DNA from: Nocardiopsis sp. FR4
Lineage (GTDB): Bacteria > Actinomycetota > Actinomycetes > Streptosporangiales > Streptosporangiaceae
DNA length: 64,000 nucleotides
NCBI RefSeq assembly: GCF_009830945.1
Contig: NZ_VWVV01000014.1
Span: 110,895 to 174,894, forward strand
Direction: 5' to 3'
The notes below the pieces were generated by a model, which was given only the letters and a program-made list of their open reading frames with translations, made no database searches and was not told where the DNA came from. A program made the position numbers and the translations under genes. Shown here in pieces: positions 1-7,459 of this stretch. The stretch's first letter is position 1. Each line of letters starts with the position of its first letter.

Positions 1-231
1 AACCTCTTCGACGGGGAGGCCGTGGCCCCCGAGGAGACTCCGGAGGAGACCCCGCAGGAGCCCGAGGAGGAGGCCGGGGCCGGCGACCAGGAGGGCGGCG
101 GTGACCAGGACCTCACCGACGCGCTCAACGAGGCCGTCGAGGCCTGGGAGGAGGCCCAGGAGTCGAACCAGGAGGCCAACGACCGCCTGCGTGAGGCCCT
201 GGAGGCCCTCGAGGAGCAGATGAACGAGTAG
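1..231 (+). CDS. C-terminal end of a probable UPF0182 family membrane protein (partial)
   Basis: Only the last 76 codons are inside the window; the reading frame is open from base 1 and stops at 229-231. The visible part has an acidic, Pro/Glu/Gly-rich linker followed by a helical stretch rich in Ala, Glu and Leu (residues DLTDALNEAV to EALEEQMNE). Large actinobacterial UPF0182 membrane proteins end with this kind of acidic linker plus an amphipathic helix, which is why I name the family, but no membrane segment is visible here. A GC-rich hairpin follows at 251-281 and the initiator tRNA genes come next. Alternative: any secreted or membrane protein with an acidic coiled-coil tail. Confidence 0.45.
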   Translation, partial: NLFDGEAVAPEETPEETPQEPEEEAGAGDQEGGGDQDLTDALNEAVEAWEEAQESNQEANDRLREALEALEEQMNE

Positions 232-250
232 TCCGGCGTTCACGGCGCGG

Positions 251-281
251 GGCGGGCGGGGCCGGGCCGGTCCCGCCCGCC
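251..281 (+). terminator. GC-rich hairpin after the first gene
   Basis: A perfect 10-bp stem GGCGGGCGGG (251-260) / CCCGCCCGCC (272-281) with an 11-nt loop lies 20 nt after the stop codon. There is no T-run, which is common for actinomycete terminators. Confidence 0.5.
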
Positions 282-355
282 CGTGCTCCGGGCCCCTCGT
301 GCCCGCCTCCCCCGCCCGCGCGTGAGGCGGGCACACCGGGTGCCAGCCCGTTGAT

Positions 356-384
356 TTGGGTTCCCGTGGAAAGCGCGCTACTCT
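356..384 (+). promoter_or_regulatory. Putative promoter of the first initiator tRNA gene
   Basis: TTGGGT (356-361) and TACTCT (379-384) are separated by 17 nt and end 13 nt before the tRNA 5' end. The match to the housekeeping sigma consensus is moderate; position is the main support. Confidence 0.4.
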
Positions 385-397
385 GGAGACACAACGA

Positions 398-474
398 CGC
401 GGGGTGGAGCAGTTCGGTAGCTCGCTGGGCTCATAACCCAGAGGTCGCAGGTTCAAATCCTGTCCCCGCTACCA
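398..474 (+). tRNA. Initiator tRNA-fMet (CAU), copy 1
   Basis: A 77-nt cloverleaf beginning CGCGGGG and ending CCCCGCTACCA, with CCA encoded. The anticodon loop is CTCATAA. Initiator hallmarks are visible: an unpaired position 1 against 72 (C and T) at the top of the acceptor stem, and three G-C pairs (GGG/CCC) closing the anticodon stem. The TTCAAAT loop is typical. Identical in sequence to the copy at 703-779. It is followed within 6 nt by a terminator hairpin, so it is its own transcription unit. Confidence 0.96.
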
Positions 475-479
475 GACCC

Positions 480-512
480 GGACCCGGGAGAAATCCCGGG
501 TCCGTTGGTTTT
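480..512 (+). terminator. Intrinsic terminator of tRNA-fMet copy 1
   Basis: A perfect 10-bp stem GGACCCGGGA (480-489) / TCCCGGGTCC (494-503) with a GAAA loop, followed by a T-rich stretch (GTTGGTTTT). Confidence 0.85.
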
Positions 513-659
513 GGCCATTTTCCCCGGCCGTATGGACGCCTTTCCCGCGTTCGGACGGCCGGAGCGGGGCTCCGGCCCTGGTAGGGTGGCTGAGGACGGT
601 CCGGGAAACCGGCGGTCCACAGGGGAGACGCTCTCCGATTATTCTTCGGAATAACCGAT

Positions 660-689
660 TTGCTCCCCGGGGGTGAAAGCCCCTAGAAT
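660..689 (+). promoter_or_regulatory. Putative promoter of the second initiator tRNA gene
   Basis: TTGCTC (660-665) and TAGAAT (684-689) spaced by 18 nt, 13 nt before the tRNA. Just upstream, 643-654 holds a short inverted repeat (TTATTC ... GAATAA) whose role is unknown. Nothing else is recognisable between the two tRNA genes. Confidence 0.5.
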
Positions 690-702
690 AAGAGCACAAC
701 GA

Positions 703-779
703 CGCGGGGTGGAGCAGTTCGGTAGCTCGCTGGGCTCATAACCCAGAGGTCGCAGGTTCAAATCCTGTCCCCGCTACCA
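703..779 (+). tRNA. Initiator tRNA-fMet (CAU), copy 2
   Basis: Identical over all 77 nt to the copy at 398-474, including the encoded CCA and the C/T mismatch at the end of the acceptor stem. Identity extends about 7 nt upstream (ACAACGA) but not downstream, so the duplication is limited to the gene and a short 5' flank. It has its own promoter-like boxes and its own terminator. Confidence 0.96.
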
Positions 780-784
780 AGGAA

Positions 785-815
785 ACACCGGGTGCCACGG
801 CACCCGGTGTTTTTT
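785..815 (+). terminator. Intrinsic terminator of tRNA-fMet copy 2
   Basis: An 11-bp stem ACACCGGGTGC (785-795) / GCACCCGGTGT (800-810), loop CACG, followed directly by a run of six T. A textbook intrinsic terminator. Confidence 0.92.
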
Positions 816-871
816 CGTGTCCCGGTCCTCCCGGGGGTGTGCCGCCCGGTCCTCCCCGGCGGCACACCCGC

Positions 872-1597
872 TCAGCGGGTGCGGCCCTCCACCAGCTCCA
901 CCACGCGGTCGGTCCGCGCGGCCACCTTGGGGTCGTGGGTCACCACGACCACCGCGGCGTCGCGGATCCGGGCCTGCTCCAGCAGCTGGTCCATGATCAC
1001 GGTGCTGCTGGCGGCGTCCAGGGCGCCCGTGGGCTCGTCGGCCAGGATGAGGGCGGGTTGGCGGCTCAGCGCCCGGGCCAGGGCCACACGCTGCTGCTCA
1101 CCGCCGGAGAGCTGGTGCGGCTGCGAGTGCAGCCGGTGCCCCAGTCCCACGGCCTCCAGCAGTTCGCGGGCCCGGGCCCTGCGGCGCAGCACCGGCACCC
1201 CCGCGAGCACCATCGGCACGCCCACGTTGGCCAGGGCGGTCCGCCGTTCCAGCAGGTGGAACTGCTGGAACACGAAGCCGATGCCCTCCCCGCGCAGGCG
1301 GGAGCGCGGCCCCTCGCCCAGACGGGTGGTGTCCACGCCGTCGAAGACGTAGGAGCCGCCGCTGGGCCGGTCGAGCAGGCCCAGGACGTTGAGCAGGGTG
1401 GACTTGCCCGAACCGGACTGGCCGACCACCGCCACGACCTCGCCGCGCTCCACCTGGAACGTGCAGTCGTGCAGGACGTCGATCCGGGTCCCCGACACCG
1501 TGAAGTGCCGGGTCACCCCCTCCACGCGCAGCAGGGGGCCGGTACCGGGGCCGGGACGGGGGGAGCGGGTCCGGGGAGCCGCCGTGTCGACGGACAT
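872..1597 (-). CDS. ABC transporter ATP-binding protein, MacB/LolD-like
   Basis: A 241-residue ATPase subunit that should energise an export or lipoprotein/peptide efflux complex at the membrane. Walker A GQSGSGKST is at residues 59-67, the signature LSGGEQQ at 163-169 and Walker B LILADEPTGALD at about 183-194; the DEPTGALD form is typical of the MacB/LolD branch. The first 20 residues are a disordered extension. The ATG abuts the stop codon of the preceding adaptor gene (TAG then ATG), so it is the third gene of a permease-adaptor-ATPase operon. The substrate cannot be told from sequence. Confidence 0.93.
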   Translation of the reverse strand: MSVDTAAPRTRSPRPGPGTGPLLRVEGVTRHFTVSGTRIDVLHDCTFQVERGEVVAVVGQSGSGKSTLLNVLGLLDRPSGGSYVFDGVDTTRLGEGPRSRLRGEGIGFVFQQFHLLERRTALANVGVPMVLAGVPVLRRRARARELLEAVGLGHRLHSQPHQLSGGEQQRVALARALSRQPALILADEPTGALDAASSTVIMDQLLEQARIRDAAVVVVTHDPKVAARTDRVVELVEGRTR

Positions 1598-2647
1598 CTA
1601 GCCCTCCCCCTCCACGTACTCCCCGTCCTCCACGAACTCCTCGTCGGGGAACTCCTCTCCGGGGTCCTGGGCTCCGGGGACGTCGAAGCGGGGGTCGAGC
1701 GGAACCGGGTCCAGGACCTGCTCACCGACGCTCAGGCCCTCGGTGACCTCGACGAACGAGCCGTCCGACACCCCGAGCCCGACCTCGCGCGCCTCCTGGG
1801 TGCCGTCGGAGGCCACCACCACGACCTCGCCGGACTCGGCGCTGCCGCGCACGGCGGTCACCGGCACGACCACGACGTTCGTGGCCGATCCGGTGCTGAC
1901 CGACAGCTTGCCCTGGACCCCGTCGAAGACCTCCAGGTCGGCGGGGACCCGGCAGGCCAGCTCGGCGCCGCCGCCAGCGCCCCCGCCGGCGCCGCCGCCC
2001 TCCTCCGCGGGCGCCTCCGCGCCGCCCTCGGCCGGGCCCAGCGACAGGAAGGCGCACTCGGCGGCGGGCGGCCCCTTGTCGATCTGGAGCATGATGTCCC
2101 GCGGATCCTCGTAGAAGCGGTAGAGGTCGTTGGCGGGGATCGGGGCGACGGCGCGGAACTCCTCCGGGGAGACTGTGGCCACCACCGCCCCCGGCTCCAG
2201 GACGTCGCCCACCAGCACGTCCTCCAGCCCCGACACCGCGCCGTCCGCGGGCGCGTACAGGGTGACCTCCGTGGTCGCGGGGGCAGCCGGGGCCTCGCCG
2301 TCCTCCCCGGCGACGGGCCCGGACTCGTCGGGAACCTTGACGTTGACGATCGGAGCGCCCCGTTCGACCTCGGCGCCGTCGGCCACCCACAGGTGGGCCA
2401 CCGTTCCGCCGTTGCGGGCCCTGACCGGCTCACCGGGTTCGGCCCGCACGGTGGCGTCCAGCACCATCAGGGAGCTGATCTCGCCCAGTTCCACCTCGAC
2501 GGGGACGCCGCCCACGTCCAGGGCCGCCTCCTGGAGGCCGGGGTCCTCCACACCGGGGCCGCCCAGTCGCGACACCAGCAGGTAGCCGGATCCGACCAGG
2601 GCGAGGGCCAGCACCAGGGCGGCGCCGATGATGATCCACTTCTTCAC
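1598..2647 (-). CDS. Membrane-fusion (HlyD/MacA-type) adaptor of an ABC exporter
   Basis: 349 residues. A single N-terminal membrane anchor (about residues 4-26) is followed by an extracytoplasmic part with the lipoyl/barrel-sandwich signatures of periplasmic adaptor proteins, for example VRARNGGTVAHLWVADGAEV and LYAPADGAVSGLEDVLVGDV. A Gly/Ala-rich linker sits near residue 215, and the C-terminus is strongly acidic (EEFPDEEFVEDGEYVEGEG). It lies between the permease (10-nt gap) and the ATPase (zero gap). In Gram-positive bacteria such adaptors work with FtsX-type permeases outside the membrane. Function assigned from domain logic; the exported compound is unknown. Confidence 0.85.
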   Translation of the reverse strand: MKKWIIIGAALVLALALVGSGYLLVSRLGGPGVEDPGLQEAALDVGGVPVEVELGEISSLMVLDATVRAEPGEPVRARNGGTVAHLWVADGAEVERGAPIVNVKVPDESGPVAGEDGEAPAAPATTEVTLYAPADGAVSGLEDVLVGDVLEPGAVVATVSPEEFRAVAPIPANDLYRFYEDPRDIMLQIDKGPPAAECAFLSLGPAEGGAEAPAEEGGGAGGGAGGGAELACRVPADLEVFDGVQGKLSVSTGSATNVVVVPVTAVRGSAESGEVVVVASDGTQEAREVGLGVSDGSFVEVTEGLSVGEQVLDPVPLDPRFDVPGAQDPGEEFPDEEFVEDGEYVEGEG

Positions 2648-2657
2648 GTGATCTCTC

Positions 2658-3911
2658 CTATTCCCGGAGGCCGGCGACGACGGACGCGCTCAGCGCGCGC
2701 ATCGCGGGGATGATTCCGGCGAGCAGTCCGACCAGCGCGGCGCTGCCCAGGCCGACGAGCACTCCGGTCGGGGGGATGTTCAGGGCGACGTCGGCGGGCA
2801 GGGACACGAACCGGACGATCACCGCCGAGCCCGCGGCCAGCACGGCCCAGCACGCGGCCAGGGCGATGAGCCCGGCCACCAGCGAGACCACGACCGACTC
2901 CATGACCACGGCGACGAACAGGGTGAACCGGCTCGCGCCCAGGGCGCGGTAGGTGGCCAGCTCGCGTCGGCGCTCGCGCACGGTGACCAGGCCCACGTTG
3001 AGCACGCCGAGCAGGCCGGTGGTCAGGGTGATGGCGGCGATGCCCATCAGGCCCCAGGACATGTAGGTGATGACGGTGCCGATCTCCTCGCCGTAGTCCG
3101 TGCGGTAGGCCATGATGCTGTCCTCGCCCTCGACGCCCCAGCGCCAGGACACCGAGGCCAGCCGGTCCCGGTAGACCTCGCCCCAGGGGTCCTGCGCGGC
3201 GGGGTCCGCGGGGTCGATGCGCACCTGGTAGGTGGTCTGGGAGCCCATGGAGAACATGTCCTCCGCCTCCTCCTCCCCGGTGCCGGGGGCCTCGCCGAAG
3301 AGCAGCTCCTCGGAGGCGGGGGAGCGCAGTATGTAGGCGCTGTAGTAGCCGAAGTCCAGGGCCGAGCCCTCCAGGACGCCGACGACCCGCACGTCCATCC
3401 ACCGGTCGCTGCCGACCTGGACGCTCGTGAGGTCGCCGAGCGCTCCGGCGAGGTCCTCGTTGACCACCATGACCGGGGCCAGCGACGCCGTGTCGGCCTC
3501 GGTGAACCAGCGGCCCCGGGCCATGTTCAGCCGCCGGATGTCGCCCAGGGCGGCGTCCACCCCGACGAACTCCACGTAGTCGACCAAGGCGTCGCCGGAG
3601 CGCATCAGGGGCTGTCGCAGGGGCATGTGGTAGAGCGAGACGTCCTGTCCGCCCGCGCGGACCAGGTCCTCCTCGAAGGCGGCGCGGTCGGTGACCTGCC
3701 CGGACACGTCGACCCGCAGGGTCGCCGGCCGGCCCGCGTTGGCCTCGCTGTAGGCGGTGGCGAAACGCTGGCCGAAGTCGCTGGCGCTGACCACCATGAT
3801 CAGGGCGCCGACACCGACCACGATGCCCGCGCAGGACAGGATGGTCCGGGCGATGTTGGCCCGTGAACCGGCGAAGGCCAGAACGATCCCGGCTGTGAGG
3901 GAACGCAGCAT
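2658..3911 (-). CDS. ABC transporter permease, FtsX/MacB-like
   Basis: 417 residues with the MacB/FtsX four-helix topology: one helix near the N-terminus (around 18-40), a large extracytoplasmic domain of some 230 residues, then three helices in the last 140 residues. The sequence ERRRELATYRALGASR just before the penultimate helices is the characteristic cytoplasmic loop of this family. It is the first gene of the operon and its two partners follow directly. The N-terminus MLRSLTAGIVLAFAGSRANI fits the inner face of the first helix, supporting the ATG at 3911. Confidence 0.9.
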   Translation of the reverse strand: MLRSLTAGIVLAFAGSRANIARTILSCAGIVVGVGALIMVVSASDFGQRFATAYSEANAGRPATLRVDVSGQVTDRAAFEEDLVRAGGQDVSLYHMPLRQPLMRSGDALVDYVEFVGVDAALGDIRRLNMARGRWFTEADTASLAPVMVVNEDLAGALGDLTSVQVGSDRWMDVRVVGVLEGSALDFGYYSAYILRSPASEELLFGEAPGTGEEEAEDMFSMGSQTTYQVRIDPADPAAQDPWGEVYRDRLASVSWRWGVEGEDSIMAYRTDYGEEIGTVITYMSWGLMGIAAITLTTGLLGVLNVGLVTVRERRRELATYRALGASRFTLFVAVVMESVVVSLVAGLIALAACWAVLAAGSAVIVRFVSLPADVALNIPPTGVLVGLGSAALVGLLAGIIPAMRALSASVVAGLRE

Positions 3912-4052
3912 TCGGCCCCTTCCCGTGATGTCTGTGATGTCCGGCCGCCGGAAGGGCGCCGGGGTACCCGCGGGGGTGGCGGGGTTTCGACAGGTTCATC
4001 GCGGGGAAGAGCCGCTCCGGTTCACTTTCGGCTGACCGGATTTCCCGTGCGG

Positions 4053-4571
4053 TCAGTCCGACTCGAAGTCGTCACACGTGAGCGGGGCGCCCGAGTCGCC
4101 GTCCGACCAGATCACCGTGTGCGTTCCGGCGGCGGGGGAGTCCGGGGCCTCCGCGAAGTCGTCGGGGTAGCCGATCCGGGTCCACTCACCCGGAACGGCC
4201 GTCGCCGTGGCGGTGGCCCCCTCCCCGCCGGGGCCGGTGACGGACGCCGTCACCGAGGTGGTGTCCGTGCCCTCGGGCACCAGGACGCCCAGTTCGACCG
4301 AGCCGTCCGCCTCCGATCGCGGCGCCTCCGTCCGCCAGGGGTCGGTGCCCGGGGCCTCCACCGGGGGGACGCACGTGTACCTGGACGGGTCGAAGGCGGT
4401 GTCGGGGAGGCCGAGGCCGGGGGCCCCGCCCTGGACGGACGTGCGCACGCCCTCGGCGATCATCTCGGCGAGCCGCTCGGGGCTGTGCTCGTGGCCGCCG
4501 CCGCAGGCGGTGAGCAGCAGTACGGCCGTGACGCACACGGAGGCGGTTTTCGTGGTCAGCACACGTCGCAC
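4053..4571 (-). CDS. Small lipoprotein of unknown function
   Basis: 172 residues. The N-terminus has a signal peptide with a lipobox (VTAVLLLTACGGG, lipid-modified Cys near residue 23), so the protein should be anchored on the outer face of the membrane. The mature part contains two Cys (in YTCVPP and PLTCDDFESD) that could form a disulfide, and a beta-rich middle. I do not recognise the family. The start is GTG at 4571; a second GTG at 4562 would also keep the signal peptide. A perfect 6-6-6 inverted repeat (4572-4589) touches the start codon. It stands alone upstream of the ABC export operon, separated by 140 nt. Confidence 0.72.
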   Translation of the reverse strand: MRRVLTTKTASVCVTAVLLLTACGGGHEHSPERLAEMIAEGVRTSVQGGAPGLGLPDTAFDPSRYTCVPPVEAPGTDPWRTEAPRSEADGSVELGVLVPEGTDTTSVTASVTGPGGEGATATATAVPGEWTRIGYPDDFAEAPDSPAAGTHTVIWSDGDSGAPLTCDDFESD

Positions 4572-4589
4572 GATACTACTCGGAGTATC
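4572..4589 (-). promoter_or_regulatory. Inverted repeat at the lipoprotein start, possible operator
   Basis: GATACT (4572-4577), six-nt spacer, AGTATC (4584-4589): a perfect palindrome immediately upstream of the GTG start. Read on the minus strand it contains TAGTAT, which could itself be a -10 box; in that case the first codons would be shorter than annotated. Confidence 0.4.
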
Positions 4590-4623
4590 GATTAGTGCAC
4601 TGAAAGTGAGAAAAGGGCGGGGC

Positions 4624-5430
4624 TCAGCTCCGCCGCAGGGGGGTGGGCCCGCCGTTGAGCCAGGTCAGCGCCTGGTCGTGCAGTACGCCGTTGGTGCACA
4701 CGAGCGGTCCGCCGTCCTCGAAGCCCCCGCCGCGCAGGCTGGTGGCCCGCCCGCCCGCCTCCTCCAGGATGATCGGCAGCGGAGCGGCGTCCCACAGCGA
4801 CAGCTCCGGCTCGGCGGAGATGTCCACGACGCCCTCCGCGACCATCACGTGCGACCAGAAGTCGCCGTAGGCGCGGGTGCGCCAGACCGACCGGGTCAGC
4901 CCGAGGAAGGAGTCCAGGCGGCCCTGCTCCTCCCAGCCGGTCAGCGAGGAGAAGCTCAGCGAGGCGTCCGACAGCTCCGAGACCTTCGACACGTAGCACC
5001 GCGAGGCCTTGGACAGGCTGCGGCCCTGCCAGGTGCCGCCGCCCTTGGAGGCCCACCAGCGCCGGTGCAGCGCCGGGGCCGACACGACGCCCACCACGGG
5101 GCGGTCGCCCTCCAGCAGGGCGATCAGGGTGGCCCACACCGGGACGCCCCGCACGTAGTTCTTGGTGCCGTCGATGGGATCGATGACCCACACCCGGTTG
5201 CTGTTGCCGGTCCGGCCGTACTCCTCGCCCACCACGGCGTCGCGCGGCCGGGCGCGGGAGAGCACACCGCGCAGCGTCTCCTCGACCATCCGGTCGGCCT
5301 CGGTGACGGGGGTGAGGTCGGGCTTGGTGTCGACCACCAGGTCCAGCGCCCGGAAGCGCTTGAGCGCGAGGTCGTCGGCAGCGTCGGCGAGCACGTGGGC
5401 CAGCCGCAGATCATCGTCAAAGGACGCCAT
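4624..5430 (-). CDS. hisN: Histidinol-phosphatase, inositol-monophosphatase family
   Basis: 268 residues from the chosen ATG (MASFDDDLRL). It removes phosphate from histidinol phosphate in histidine synthesis, or from a related sugar phosphate; the family is Mg2+-dependent. Motif GEE (68-70), WVIDPIDGTKN (81-91) and the distal LWDAAP metal site are all present. An ATG 13 codons upstream exists, but the shorter start is favoured because a TAGCGT -10 box lies 8 nt before it (leaderless mRNA). hisN is the usual name for this actinobacterial branch; inositol-phosphatase activity cannot be excluded. Convergence: none; the gene is divergent from the TetR gene. Confidence 0.85.
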   Translation of the reverse strand: MASFDDDLRLAHVLADAADDLALKRFRALDLVVDTKPDLTPVTEADRMVEETLRGVLSRARPRDAVVGEEYGRTGNSNRVWVIDPIDGTKNYVRGVPVWATLIALLEGDRPVVGVVSAPALHRRWWASKGGGTWQGRSLSKASRCYVSKVSELSDASLSFSSLTGWEEQGRLDSFLGLTRSVWRTRAYGDFWSHVMVAEGVVDISAEPELSLWDAAPLPIILEEAGGRATSLRGGGFEDGGPLVCTNGVLHDQALTWLNGGPTPLRRS

Positions 5431-5438
5431 GAGCGGTA

Positions 5439-5444
5439 ACGCTA
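5439..5444 (-). promoter_or_regulatory. -10 box of hisN (leaderless)
   Basis: TAGCGT on the minus strand, 8 nt before the ATG at 5430. Transcription would start at or next to the start codon. Confidence 0.45.
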
Positions 5445-5507
5445 CCCTCCCGGGCACGAACATGGCCAAAGCAGAACCCGCGCGTGACCAGAGTGTTAGT
5501 TGCGTAC

Positions 5508-5517
5508 CGACCGGTCG
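5508..5517. promoter_or_regulatory. Palindrome in the hisN-TetR intergenic region
   Basis: CGACCGGTCG is a perfect 10-nt palindrome 32-40 nt before the TetR start codons. TetR proteins often bind such a site to control themselves; short palindromes are frequent in GC-rich DNA, so support is weak. Confidence 0.25.
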
Positions 5518-5549
5518 CGGGGGTGCCGCCCGCGGCGGCGGATGCGAGG

Positions 5550-6143
5550 ATGGAGGGCATGGACACCGTGAACGGACAGAGGCGCGCCGAGGGCGTCCCG
5601 GTACGGGAGCGGTTGATGGACGCCGCCTACGCCGAGGTCGTCTCCGGCGGGTGGGCCGACCGGCGCATGGCGGACATCGCCGCGGTCGCCCACGTGTCCC
5701 GGCAGACCCTGTACAACGTGTTCGGCAGCAAGGAGGGCCTGCTCCAGGCCGTGGTGGTGCGTGAGGTCAACGCGCTGCTGGACAGGGTGGTGCGCCTCCT
5801 GGAGGAGGAGGGCGAGGACCCGCCGCACGCGGTGAGCCGGGCCACCCTCCTGGTGCTGCTGTCGGCCCGGGACAACCCGCTGTTGCGCGCGGTGGTCACC
5901 GGGGACCACGAACTGCTCCCCGTGCTGACCACGCGCTCGGAGCCCCTGCTGGAGGTCCTGGGTGAGCGCATCACCGCCCTGCTCGCCGAGCGCTGTCCCG
6001 ACCTGCCCGCCTCGGAGGCCGAGGCCGCCGCCGACGTCGCGCTGCGCCTGACGGTGTCGTACTCGCTGCAGCCGATCGACCCGGACGAGGCCGCGCGCCG
6101 GGTCGAGACGGTGGTGCACGGGATGCTGCTGGTCGGCCGCTGA
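5550..6143 (+). CDS. TetR family transcriptional regulator
   Basis: 197 residues from ATG 5550 (an in-frame ATG at 5559 is equally possible). The N-terminal helix-turn-helix reads MADIAAVAHVSRQTLYNVFG followed by SKEGLL, the classic TetR recognition region. The C-terminal ligand domain (about residues 70-197) has no recognisable specificity. The next gene (DUF2087) starts 7 nt after the stop, so the two are almost certainly cotranscribed. Target and ligand are unknown; self-regulation through the palindrome at 5508 is a guess. Confidence 0.88.
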   Translation: MEGMDTVNGQRRAEGVPVRERLMDAAYAEVVSGGWADRRMADIAAVAHVSRQTLYNVFGSKEGLLQAVVVREVNALLDRVVRLLEEEGEDPPHAVSRATLLVLLSARDNPLLRAVVTGDHELLPVLTTRSEPLLEVLGERITALLAERCPDLPASEAEAAADVALRLTVSYSLQPIDPDEAARRVETVVHGMLLVGR

Positions 6144-6149
6144 GAAGGG

Positions 6150-6449
6150 GTGGCGGGCGTGCTGGACGGATCGCTGACCGAGCGCGAGCGCCAAAAGGTG
6201 CTGCGAGCCTACATGCCGGACGGGCGGATCACCGCGATACCGGTGCGCCGTCCCGCCCGGCTGGTCCTGCTCGACCAGGTCGCCCGCGCCTTCGAACCCG
6301 GGGTCCGCTACAGCGAGGCCGAGGTCAACGCGGTCCTGCGGGACTTCAGCGCCAACGTGTCGGTGCTGCGCCGCGGCCTGCTCGACGAGGGGTTCATGGA
6401 GCACGACCGCACCCGGTACTGGCGCTGCGGCGGCACCGTCGAGGTGTGA
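6150..6449 (+). CDS. DUF2087 domain protein
   Basis: 99 residues. The central part (RPARLVLLDQVARAFEPGVRYSEAEVNAVL followed by FSANVSVLRRGLLDEGFMEHDR, about residues 30-86) is a DUF2087 winged-helix-like domain; this domain often accompanies transcription regulators and may bind DNA or protein. The protein is little more than this domain. It starts with GTG 6 nt after the TetR stop, with GAAGGGG as ribosome-binding site. Function unknown; a co-regulator of the TetR protein is an inference from adjacency. Confidence 0.8.
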   Translation: MAGVLDGSLTERERQKVLRAYMPDGRITAIPVRRPARLVLLDQVARAFEPGVRYSEAEVNAVLRDFSANVSVLRRGLLDEGFMEHDRTRYWRCGGTVEV

Positions 6450-6473
6450 GGGCGGGGTTCCCCGGCACGGTGT

Positions 6474-7364
6474 TCAGGCGGTGGGGCGGGTCAGCAGGTC
6501 GACGAGCCCCGTGCCGTCCTCGTCGCCGTGGCCCCGGGCCAGGCGGCGCTCCATGAGCCGCGCGTACGGGGCCAGGAGTTCGGTGCTCACCCCCTGCTCC
6601 TCGGCGGTGCGAAGCAGGGTCTGGTTGCCCCGCGCCTGCATGGCCAGGTTGGAGACCACGCCCGTGGTGTAGTCCCCCGTCTCCAGGCGTTCGGCGGTCT
6701 CCGGCACGCTCGCGAGCATCGCGACGAGCCACTCCGAGAGCAGGGCGGCGAAGTCCTTCAGGGGCACCTCCTCGTTCCGGACCAGGGCGAAGGCGTGCGT
6801 GATCCCGGCGAACATGCCGCTCATCGCGCTGAGCAGCGCCACGTCGTGCAGGTCGGCCAGCCCGGGGTCCGCGCCGACGAAGCGGGCGCCGACGGCCGCT
6901 CCGAGGACGGCCTCGTGCTCGCGGAAGGCCTCGGGGGAGCCGCCGTAGAACACGTAGCCGCCCGAGGCGGGGCGGCCGACCATGGGCGGAACCGCCATGA
7001 CGCCCCCGCTGAGGAAGCGGGCAACCCGCTTCCGCGCCCACGCGGCCCGCGCCCTGGCCTGTTCCGGGGTGCTGGTGGTGACGTTGACCAGGTCCCGGCC
7101 CGCCAGGTCGGTGCCGTCGAGCGCCGCACCGACGGACGCGTCGTCCAGGAGGCAGGTGACCACGAGCGGGCTGGCCGCGACCGCCTCCGCGGCCGTGGCG
7201 GCGACCACCGCGCCCTCGGCGGCCAGGGGTTCGGCGCGGGCGGGGGTCCGGTTCCAGACGGTCGGCGGGTACCCGGCGGCGAGCCAGGCGCGGGCGAGGG
7301 CGGTGCCCATGTCCCCCAGGCCGAGCAGGGAGAGGCGGGTGCTGTTCACGGTGTCGTCGGTCAT
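6474..7364 (-). CDS. NADPH-dependent oxidoreductase, imine reductase-like
   Basis: 296 residues from ATG 7364 (MTDDTVNSTR). The N-terminal Rossmann fold shows GLGDMG and the NRTPARAEPLAAEGA segment where Asn-Arg-Thr marks NADPH preference. The all-helical C-terminal half contains ADLHDVALLSAMSGMFAG, which lines up with the helix bearing the catalytic Asp/Tyr of imine reductases / reductive aminases rather than the Lys of beta-hydroxyacid dehydrogenases; no GxxGxGxxxK dehydrogenase motif is seen. The gene is divergent from an HxlR regulator, a common arrangement for inducible redox enzymes. The natural substrate is unknown. Confidence 0.8.
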   Translation of the reverse strand: MTDDTVNSTRLSLLGLGDMGTALARAWLAAGYPPTVWNRTPARAEPLAAEGAVVAATAAEAVAASPLVVTCLLDDASVGAALDGTDLAGRDLVNVTTSTPEQARARAAWARKRVARFLSGGVMAVPPMVGRPASGGYVFYGGSPEAFREHEAVLGAAVGARFVGADPGLADLHDVALLSAMSGMFAGITHAFALVRNEEVPLKDFAALLSEWLVAMLASVPETAERLETGDYTTGVVSNLAMQARGNQTLLRTAEEQGVSTELLAPYARLMERRLARGHGDEDGTGLVDLLTRPTA

Positions 7365-7390
7365 ACCGACTAGGCTCGTACCGCTGGGGA

Positions 7391-7410
7391 GTACGGACAA
7401 GTACGCACTT
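7391..7410. promoter_or_regulatory. Candidate HxlR operator between the oxidoreductase and regulator genes
   Basis: GTAC at 7391 and GTAC at 7401 form a 10-nt-spaced repeat, and AAGTACGCACTT (7399-7410) is a 10/12 palindrome. GTAC-rich repeats of this sort are typical of HxlR-family binding sites and this lies between the two divergent starts (7364 and 7460). Confidence 0.45.
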
Positions 7411-7459
7411 CGGAGTGGGCGCTTACTCCGGGGTGAGCGTGCGGGTGGGAGGGACGGCG

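Noticed and set aside
351..584. A small open frame running through tRNA-fMet copy 1
   Set aside because: It is simply the tRNA and its terminator read as codons.
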